The position numbers and the translations under genes are program-made. From assembly GCA_025267735.1 (NCBI GenBank), contig CM046309.1, forward strand, positions 56,550,319-56,614,318: DNA of 64,000 nt, read 5' to 3'. Of the stretch, positions 55,275 through 64,000 are shown one piece after another; within the stretch, counting starts at the first letter, position 1, and every line of letters starts with the position of its first letter. A model generated the notes under the pieces. The model did not search any database and was not told the DNA's origin. It was given only the letters and a program-made list of their open reading frames with translations. The DNA comes from Mactra quadrangularis (taxonomy: Eukaryota; Mollusca; Bivalvia; Venerida; Mactridae).

Positions 55275-55445
55275 CAGCTGCAGCCGGCCCCAAGCCCGGT
55301 TGTGAAATAGAGAGGGCAACGCTGACTGGAGACTTATCGAAAACCAGCAGAGTAAGAGATTCTCCCAACGAATATGTCTACTCTAGTCGCTTAACTTAAA
55401 AGTTTGAAGTTAAATTCTTGCAAGGATCTGCACATAATAGGGAAA
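55275..55445 (+). mobile_element. RetroB copy
   Basis: CAGCCGGCCCCAAGCCCGGT, GTGAAATAGAGAGGGCAACG, CTACTCTAGTCGCTTAACTT and GGATCTGCACATAAT follow the order of the 11165 copy. The 3' end is truncated. Confidence 0.65.
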
Positions 55446-55458
55446 GAAGACACGCTGC

Positions 55459-55605
55459 TACAGTAAAGTTCCACAATTTGAACCATCTAAATCGATGATC
55501 TGAATGAGCGGAATGGTCAATATAGGGATGTCTTTAAATTAAGCTTTTGAGACTTTAAAATCGTCAAAAAATCGCATTGATTTTGCAAGACGATATCAGT
55601 TATTG
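55459..55605 (+). mobile_element. MITE-P copy with left terminus
   Basis: TA then CAGTAAAGTTCCACAATTTG. The inner GAGCGGAATGGTCAATATAG and TTTAAATTAAGCTTTTGAGA are family-like. The right end is lost. Confidence 0.65.
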
Positions 55606-56840
55606 AACCAAAAAGAATAACACCAAAAGCCACTTCTGAATAGATGTACAATGTATATCTTTTGGCTTTGTTAATAACTTGCTCCAAATATTTGCTTCAA
55701 AATGCAGTAAAAATCATATTATGAGTTATGAACTGAAAAAGTTCAATCTCAAAACTGCACTTAGATTTAATTATCTAACTTCACAAGTTCTTTTTATCCT
55801 GGCTAAGTCATCGCATTGTCCACAAACAAACAAGATCTTTCATACTGATGCAATGAATTACATTTTTTACAAAAACATAAATTGCTTTTTCTTCACAAAG
55901 TATTGGGCTCTGTTGACACACTATTATCCAGTGTTCTTAACCGGGGCTCAACCCGTACCTTCTCATAATGCAACTATTATAGTTATTTTGAAAAAAAGGG
56001 ATTTAAGTATTCAACTTCTTTTCTTATTAAAGTTATTCATAATCCTTACATTTTCGTCAAAACTCAAATAGAAACCCTTTAAGACGGAAACGGGTTATAA
56101 AGGCACCTTATATCAAGTACAACAAAACTAATCTCAGCGTCTATTTGTCGCGAAGTAATAATGACAAATCGCCAACAAAAGCATTTTAACTTTTTAATTT
56201 TTAAATAAACATTCCAACATCGAGATTTATATAACTCTCAAGGTCCCTAATTTTCAAAAATACTTTGTTAGAAAAAGGGATTGTTATATATATTGTGCGG
56301 CTACATTGTTAATAAATCGAAATTGACCGCATTTCATGATTTCCTTTGCTTTCATTTTTTCCTCCAAGAAAAACAGCAATAAAATGAATAAACATTCAAT
56401 CCCAGTAGGGATTTTTAACAATTTCTATGGGTTTTTCCTAATGTGTCACATAATATGCTATTGTACCTCCATGCTCCAGCACCATAAGAACTTGTAAGTT
56501 TCTAGCTAAAACTTAGAAGATCTCACTTGCCAAACTATTAGGCAATGGTTATTGTCAGAGATAATCAAGAGTCCCCATCTAGATCTGGATACGACTTTAC
56601 AAATAGGAGTGCTTTCCAATGGACCGAACCTAGCCATAACCTTTGGCATGGCAAGCTTGTGCTGCTGCGCACTACAACTCGTCATTTCTAGGACTGAATG
56701 TTAGATCAATTTTCACTATCTTCATACAGAAGTGTATCTACCAACAATTCAAACTTTAAATATGCCAACTATAAATTTTGATTTTAATTGCAATTTTGCG
56801 AGGGTAAGTTGAAACAAATCGACTTTTTATGTAGAAAATT
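55606..56840. other. AT-rich DNA, no recognised gene
   Basis: The 130-codon frame at 55679-56071 has no recognisable domain; its Lys/Phe/Leu/Ile-rich composition matches AT-rich translation. Confidence 0.45.
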
Positions 56841-56912
56841 TCGAATATTCGTATTCGCTTTTCAGTATTCGAATATTCGGTGACATTTCGAATATTCGAA
56901 TATTTTCATGGG
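56841..56912. repeat. GAATATTCG palindrome cluster
   Basis: TTCGAATATTCG-type words occur four times within ~70 bp. The spacing does not match a canonical heat-shock element. Confidence 0.5.
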
Positions 56913-58080
56913 CCATAATGTATGAGTACGCCCTACCCTGGTCGGTTAGTAGGTGCACGTTATATCAAAAACGTGTTTGCATTGATATTGGTCCAAATGT
57001 TTTAACCTAGTTCCATGATAGCAATGTTAAACTCTGCGATTATAAAATTCAAAAGATTATATCATTTACGTCCGAGATATTCCTCATAGGGTTTAAAAAC
57101 CAAACAATTGTCTACGTGTCCTTTTGACCGCGTGGTACATTTGATTAAAACGTGCTACATTTAAAATCCTGCCTTATTAAACACTAATTAATATCGCTTG
57201 ACCCAGTCACAGAACTATGCGACAAAATTCCATAGACTTACGTTACGATAATTGTATTTGTCTTCAATTTGATTGAATTAAGGCAATGACGTAAAGCATA
57301 TTCGAGTTCTTTTGTCAAAATTTGAAATCAATACTTATTTGATTGCAACGTTCAAGATTATATTCTGGCAGAGGTCATGGAATTATATAGATTATAATTT
57401 GTTTATCAATGGAATTTGATTCTTTACAGTATAATAAGGTCACGGTTTCATGGACTAAATCGTGGATAATAAATGATATGCATTTAACACACCAATGCCA
57501 TCCTGTCTTATCGTATGTCAAAACTGCAAACTTTGGAGTTTTTAAATTCCGCTGAATTGGAATGTTTGAGCAAGCGAGACGATCAGATATTGATGTTTTT
57601 GTTTATTTATTGTGATATCAAATTAATTAAATAACCTTTACATACTTATCATGAACTTATTTTAAATTTAAGAAAATATCAAATATAGCTTACATGCACT
57701 GTGGTTTTAACCTTTTAATCATACTGGTTCCATATTAGGAACGGTGAGCCTCGTTTCAGATAATGCGCTTGCGACGCTTCGTCTCTGTTACAAAATACTT
57801 TGTTTGCAACCATTTGTGGGCCTGTTTTGTTTCTTTTTTTCGTAATTCCATAAGGCCTCTTGTCAAAGAGTTTCTGCTATGTAAAAACGCGGGAAGAATT
57901 AAGTCGTCTTGCAACAGCAGCTGCAGTCACCGTGATCACTCCCCCCCACACACACACACACTTCAAAAGTCAGAAGGCAAGCAAGCGTCATTGATAGGTC
58001 CAATTGTTTCTGACAGAATTGAGAAGGAAGTAATCAACACTATTATAATCATTTTCCAATCAACTGATCGATAAAACCAT
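56913..58080. other. Non-coding DNA, short (CA)n
   Basis: A C-run followed by ACACACACACAC lies at 57943-57961, inside a 103-codon frame (57763-58074) without a recognised domain. Confidence 0.45.
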
Positions 58081-58081
58081 A

Positions 58082-58290
58082 TCTTCCCGCCTGGCGGTTA
58101 TTGTTTGATAATTATAATAATTTATTGTTCGATCCGGAGTAAAATTTTCCCGCAATAACTAAAGTACGAATGAGTCATGGGACGGGCGCTTGTTCTGGAA
58201 TGCTCCTTAGAAAAAATCAAGCAGCGCAGATGAATTTTCGCGGGAAATGATGTTTGTGTATAAAAGAGCTTTGTTTTTTTTCAAGCTATC
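58082..58290 (+). promoter_or_regulatory. Candidate promoter: E2F-like sites plus TATA box
   Basis: TTCCCGCC (58084), TTTTCCCGC (58146) and TTTTCGCGGGAAA (58235-58247) match E2F sites, the last a near-palindrome. TGAGTCA (AP-1) lies at 58171. GTATAAAAGAG (58258-58268) is a good TATA box 20 bp after the last E2F site. A start would fall near 58290. No downstream exon is recognised. Confidence 0.35.
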
Positions 58291-60220
58291 GTGGAATAAT
58301 GTTTTGGACAATGACATTGTTTAGGCAATGCCCAGATGAGCTGTCAAATAGGTGGAATAAGTACGTACACACCTAAATAACTCTCGAGCCATGCTCGCTT
58401 GACTAAACTCTAGAGTTTGATCGGCGGTTACAATTTGAAACAATATTAAATGATTATGCCTACTGCTTTTTTAATCCTAATGATTTTAAAACCTATTTTA
58501 TTAAATAATACTTCAATCAAACAATGGATTTGCCATTTCTTTCATTCTTGAAATGAATAAAACGGAATTAAAATCGGATTACACGCCCTATTAAAACACT
58601 AAATAGGCGATTTGTAATCGATTAATATTTCATTACTTCAGGATAAATCAATCATGGACGCCGTATGTGCAATCCCTCAATATTATACATTAATAAGCCT
58701 TTTCTAGGTTAGCCTCAATGACAGGTCAGCAAGTGACTGTAAGATTTTCATGATTCGAATAGTTTGGAGTTCTCAAACCTTTTTGAACACTATCCACGAG
58801 TCTGGCTGATTGACAAATATGCATGAAAGCTTTTACTTGTTTTTCATGTTGATTGTACATAACATGACCTTGATTAAGTCATTTAATTATGTATAAATTT
58901 CGCTTGATTTGACAAGGTATGTGCATTATATAAAAAGTATGCTTTTGCTGGCCTGTGGGTTAAAAATCTAAACATTTGGTCGTTCTACTTATTTGTGATC
59001 TCAATTTGTGAGAAGTTTTTGAACAAGCAATAAAAGTCTGAAAGTCTACACTTATTCCTTTTATATTTTCAATACTTTTGTACATCAAGCACAAGTGCTT
59101 AAAACTGAGCCGAGTCCATAGTTGTTGGATTAATCCTTGCATGGACAATAATTACAATGTCACCAAAATATTGTCACAATAATATGTCTATTGGTCAGTG
59201 CAAATCTAGTTAACATCCTTTATTTACATGTGGTATGGTTAGGTTTTAACTGAACCATCTATGAATTTGAACTTCAATGTCAAAAATTGAGAACCCTCGG
59301 GGTTTGTACTCTCATATCTGGACAATTTCATTGAGAAGTCCAACTGTTGTTTGTAAGTAAATACAACTGGTTGAGGACGACTGTTGATAATGTTTCTTAT
59401 GGCTTGTTTCCAAAGGCTGATGGTTTTGTTTTGTAGATGGCATGGCCAGATAAATTCCATGAGTGGTAATACTTGTACAATCACTCAGCAATTTGTCTAA
59501 AATCCAGCTAGATTTTTTCAATGTAATGCAGGCTCAACTTGTGCCAGCATGAAACATTCTCTAGCCCATCTTCATTTAACTACAAAATCAGGAAGCCAAG
59601 TTGAGAGCCATTTATGTATTGGTTAAACTTGTTTTTCAAACAAGCTAAAATGATGATGGTTGACCTTTGATGGGGAGAAATACAAATAAGCATAAATCAA
59701 TGGGTCAGCACTTAACTAATCTAACTTCAAGTTTAGTAAAGAAATGATGTAGACTAGCTTAGTGCCCACCCATCATAGATGCAGTTGAAAGTAAAAATGC
59801 AACAAGTAGAATTCAGGATAATTTTTTATTGCTTTCAATAAGGTTAATTTCATAGCAGATATCTCGATATTTAATACATAACATAAGATTCAAATGTCTC
59901 ATATCTTCATATAAGTAAAACACCAAATAACTTTCTATTGTGTTTGATTTAATGTGCATAGCAAAATAATTATTTTCTCAACTCCCACGAGGAAACACGA
60001 AAATTTACGAAATAACTAAAAAAACTGTTTGTAACTCAAAAACATACATAACATATCATTAACAGAAACTGTTTAATTCTTTGATTAAAATAATCACTTA
60101 GTTACAATTATTATCAACCAGTAACTAGGTCAACAACATTCGATCAACAATGAATTTCAATCAAAGGCAGTTTCAAATGATGAGTGAAAAAATTTGGTCC
60201 ACGATTTTAAAAACATACAA
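58291..60220. other. Unique AT-rich stretch, no feature seen
   Basis: No dispersed repeat and no recognised exon. Minus-strand frames at 58960-59521 (62-81 codons) match nothing I know. Confidence 0.45.
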
Positions 60221-60330
60221 AAATATAGAGTTGACCCCTTTAATTGACAAAAAATATAGAGCTGGTCCCTTTTGACAAAAAAATAGAGTTGGTCCCTTTT
60301 AATAGACAAGCATATAGAGTTGGTCCCTCT
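60221..60330. repeat. Minisatellite, ~30 bp x 4
   Basis: TATAGAG(T/C)TG(A/G)(C/T)CC(C/-)(T)TTT units with anchors at 60230, 60261, 60288 and 60319, separated by TTGACAAAAAA spacers. Confidence 0.75.
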
Positions 60331-63300
60331 TTATACTACATGAACAATTTTTGTGTGTAAAATTTTATAATGAAAGATTTCATAACAAAAAGCAAGTCCC
60401 TACCTGGGAGAGCTAGTGTAAGTCGATTTTCAGTTAGCATTTGGGAAAATGCAGATAAATTTAAGAGTAAAATTGGCAGAGGAATCTCTGACCAATAATT
60501 TGAATTCAATAATTGATTTTCAGATTTCATTCAAGAATGAATAAAAAATAAAAGACTACACGAAGAAGTACATTCAACATTAAATTATTTATTTATTTCA
60601 TAATATAAAAACTCATACATTTGTAAAAAAAAACTTTCCTCCATTTACAACTTGCAAGACAATTTTTCAACGGCTACTCGGAAAAAAATGTGCAGTCCTG
60701 AGCCCTTTATTTAATACAAACATGTTTTCACCAATCATCCCTCAGTTCTTAACACACCATATAAATACCCTATATTGTTCGCTTTCAAAAAAAAATAGTT
60801 ATCACAATATTGGCAGCGTTAGGGTTCGTTCAATCATTTACCAGGTTCATACATTCAGCATGTAAACTTAAAAGACAGGTAATCCTGTTGGGCGAAAATG
60901 GGTTCCATTTATTTTTTGAAAACCAATTTTGAAAACCTTAAAAAAAATCTGATAAAATTGATGTTACTATTACACTATTATAATAGGCCAGTAATTGTAT
61001 GTTATGGAGTAACAATTCATTTACAAGTCAGTTTTTCAATTTAATCAATTAACTATTTCAAATTTGTAAAATAATTTATAACCTAAACAAAAATTTAGAA
61101 CCATCCTCGCCCTACCAGACAACTCATTAGTTAATTTCACATTCATAAAATTCCTCATTTTTACACTGAACATATTTAATAATATAAAAAAAACATAAGA
61201 TGGGAAATTTGAATATAAAACAAAATTCCAATATGTATCACAGTTATTAAATACTTGAAAACAGTTGTTTTAACTGAAAGACACCCAACGAAAAATAATA
61301 ATAGTCTTTACAGTGATCTATGTCAAAGCATATATCCACTCATGTTGCCGTTTTGTAGAGATTTTCGTTACAGTCAAAGACGCATTTTGTACCAACAAAG
61401 ACGCTCTTTGACTCTCTAGCTTACAGTTCAACATGTTTGCCATCTTTCCATTAATCTTAAAACTGAAAGGGCAAAGTTTTCATGTGACTTTGATAGCCTT
61501 TTTTGGATAATACCAACGGGGCCATAATCTTGATTGGAGTGTTAATTCGTAGCCAAAAGAACATTCCTATAGCCCTAAAAGTAAAGTACAATACTTTGTA
61601 TGTATAAAACAACTTCAGTAAAAACTGAAATTTGAGGCAAAAACGAAACATAAAAAAAACCAGTTTGTATTTCGTGAACATTTCCTTATATAAAAATACA
61701 CAGAAAAAAATATATATGGATATTGGGCAATATTAGTCTTTGCTATGCATTGAAAGGCTGAGGTAAGAGCATATACTCATATGTACCTTTCATTTATACA
61801 GAAAACTACAAAATATGTATTGTACACGAAAAAAACAAGGATTCCCATACTCATAGAGGTAGCCAAGTCACTTCAGGAACATACATTTATAAATACCAGT
61901 AAAAAGGCCGCACTTCACCAAGTGGTATGGCAATTCTGGGTTATTTATAGATTATAAATAGATAAGTTGCTATTTATAGAAAGTTATTAATAGAAAGTTA
62001 TTTATAGATATCACAAGTCAGGAGGTCAACAATCCCATTGAAATGGCACTCAGTTATTCTTTTGAAAAAAATCAACCTAGAATGCTATCAAAATATTAAA
62101 TAAAAAAGCATCGGAATCTACTCGCAAAAATAAATTATTTGGTCGAAAATGACCTCTCAAATGCTTAAGAGTTTTTTTTAATAATAATAAAAATTTGCAT
62201 GATTTCTTGTTATTATAAATATAGGATGATTGAACACATTTTTATTCATGGATGACCATTGTAAGCCCATTAATTGCAAATCTTTTTATTGAATACATAA
62301 AAAACACACCAAATTAGGCCAGTAAAATAACAGCCAGTGAAAGTCTACGCTAATCAACACTTTTGTTATCTGCAAGGAGGCAGATATGTCCCTTTACCCA
62401 GAAAAGATTTGCAATTTTGTGAAAGCTTAAATATCAATGGCCTAGGATACATTCACGTTTTAAACAAGTAATAAGTTTCATTAGAAATATAAATGTATTT
62501 ATAAAAGAAAAGGAGAAACAATGAGCCGAATATAGACAAAATGATGATGTCCATGTACAAATGACTTTATGATAAAAAGAAAAGAATATACTTTTTATGA
62601 TGAATTTACAAAGGGATAGAGGTTTTTTTTTTGAATGACAGAAACTTAGTATTTGTTTAAATCGTAGATGTACATATAATGTTAAGGCTTGGCCCTGTAT
62701 GATTTATAAATAATAAATAACTTATTATGTGATTGAACTAAATCAATCACAAATTTGAAAATAAAAAACATACAAAGTTAATCAATATCATTATTCTAAC
62801 AAAAAGGTGACACAAGAAAAAAACAGGCATAACTTGAATAAAACAAAACATTTATTAACATAGCACTATGTCTTTATAATTAATTCTTGTGCAAAAATAC
62901 ATAACAAACGTATTAAAAAACACGCAATCTTTTAACAAAATATACTTTTGTTCCGTGAATGCTTTTTTGCTTCGATGTTCTGGAAGTTTTTTTTTCATAC
63001 AATTTAATACAAAAATTGATTTTATAAATGAGGATGGAAAATGAATGATTTGTAATGAAATCCATGATATTGTTTATTTTGATGAGATGGGTTTGATTCA
63101 TGATTAAGGCATGCATGACTTTGGTAAAAATGATATAAAAATGTTAGAATTTTTACAGGACATGATTTTTTTTTGAAAAAAAAAAATGTTTTGAACAAAT
63201 ATATATGAAAATAAAAAATATATCACAATTAAAGGATTGAATGAATATGTAAGGCATATTCTTGTTTGTTCCAACGCACCGACAGTTCTGTCGATGTCGT

Positions 63301-63404
63301 TTTTTTTGCGTGCGAAGGGTCGGCGTATCTGTACATTTTATACATTCTTAAGTTACTATAATACGAGCATAAAATGACAAAATATATTACATGACAAAGG
63401 GGTG

Positions 63405-63515
63405 CATCATGTGACATAGCAGGTTAAAAAAGGGGCCAAAATGACGAAACAATCAATGTGATCCCTTTTTTTCGTCACTGACCCCTTTTTTTGCCCCATA
63501 GTCACATGATCATTT
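63405..63515. repeat. Imperfect ~45 bp inverted repeat
   Basis: CATGTGACATAGCAGG, TTAAAAAAGGGGCCAAAATG and ACGAAA on the left are answered by TTTTTTCGTCACTGACCCCT, TTTTTTGCCCCATAGTCACA and TGATC on the right. About three quarters of the positions pair, around a short loop. Confidence 0.6.
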
Positions 63516-63663
63516 TTACAGTTTTGTAATTTTTTTGGTTTATACATGTAATACTAGAGTCAAAATGTTTATATACAATATATATTAACCTCTGTAGTAT
63601 TTCGATGTTTTGCTGTGTGCCCCTCCGACACACATCTCCCTTAAAATCACACCCTTCAATATC

Positions 63664-63677
63664 GTTGCCATGGAAAC
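63664..63677. promoter_or_regulatory. X-box (RFX) consensus site
   Basis: GTTGCCATGGAAAC matches the X-box half-sites GTTGCC and GGAAAC with a 2 base spacer. RFX factors use such sites in ciliary gene promoters. Context is unknown. Confidence 0.35.
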
Positions 63678-64000
63678 AAGTAAGTCATATTTTATTTCAT
63701 GAATTTTTACAAAATTGAGATTCTTGTTATTTCAGGCAGATCAGATCCAGTTTTAATTTTGTTTGTAAAAAATGAAGAAATTGAATCATTTTTTTTCAAG
63801 ATTCAAGTGTTTAGAGCTTGACTGTGTAAAAATATGAAACGATGTAAAAACCAAAGAATAATGGCCATAAAATGGCTTGATTTTAGGTTTATAATGAAAA
63901 TGTTGAATTGAATAAAGTAAAATTTGATTGATTTTACAAAAAATGGAATGGCTTGGCAGTTTTTATTGGTCCCCAAATTCCAGGATGATTTTTAGCAGTA

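Larger units (their letters stand above)
60331..63960. other. Repeat-poor AT-rich tract, possibly a 3' UTR or intron
   Basis: There are none of the SINE/MITE families seen elsewhere over 3.6 kb. On the minus strand AATAAATAAATAA (complement of 60585-60598) would be a poly(A) signal for a gene off the right edge. On the plus strand the same site reads ATTTATTTATTT, an AU-rich element. No exon is visible, so strand and identity remain open. Confidence 0.3.

Noticed and set aside
55679..56071. 130-codon frame, plus strand
   Set aside because: AT-driven composition (Lys, Phe, Ile, Leu), no domain and no supporting context.
56841..56912. Heat-shock element
   Set aside because: GAATATTCG words are abundant, but the GAA/TTC spacing does not give the required 5 bp phasing.
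57763..58074. 103-codon frame
   Set aside because: It spans a C-run and (CA)n, with no domain and no splice evidence.

Overview
The window looks like non-coding nuclear DNA from an animal. It is strongly AT-rich and full of short dispersed repeats. I found no open reading frame that I recognise as a protein, and the longest (171 codons) runs through a microsatellite. The many tRNA-headed SINEs, small TIR elements and frequent TACATGTA-type words suggest a mollusc, perhaps a bivalve. That is a guess from repeat style, not a proof. The one gene I can defend base by base is a tRNA-Ala(AGC) at 33584-33656.

Layout. 1-11400 is a SINE/MITE patchwork: a Tc1-like MITE (64-317), SINE-A copies on both strands, a TTAA-flanked TIR element inside a minisatellite (4030-4408), a retroelement inserted into a SINE-A (7404-7640), a ~330 bp GC-richer satellite (8600-9790) and a 440 bp hAT-like element with a 9 bp target-site duplication (10312-10769). 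11400-20000 holds the first five copies of a tiny palindromic element, a 28 bp minisatellite and a possible conserved non-coding block. 21512-23216 is a 1.69 kb element with ~112 bp terminal inverted repeats and an 8 bp duplication. 24000-34000 is mostly plain AT-rich DNA with a foldback, an 82 bp tandem hairpin array and the tRNA gene. 34600-48800 holds more palindromic elements, GAT/ATC microsatellites and a nested MITE. 48800-60000 is sparse, with an E2F/TATA promoter-like patch near 58240. 60300-64000 has no dispersed repeats that I recognise and reads like a long 3' UTR or intron of a gene off the right edge, but no exon is visible.

Most notable signal: a family of 48-80 bp near-perfect palindromes beginning CATTCTCGTACCC and ending with the complement. 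Seven copies are recognisable. Two are flanked by perfect 8 bp direct repeats and three more by near-perfect 8-9 bp repeats, so these tiny hairpins appear to have moved as units. A second palindrome type (CATTCGGAAC...GTTCCGAATG, 47172-47215) also has a perfect 8 bp duplication. Arm types are mixed between copies.

All family labels here (SINE-A to E, RetroB, MITE-T/P/R, HP1/HP2) are local names for repeats compared within this window; none comes from a database.
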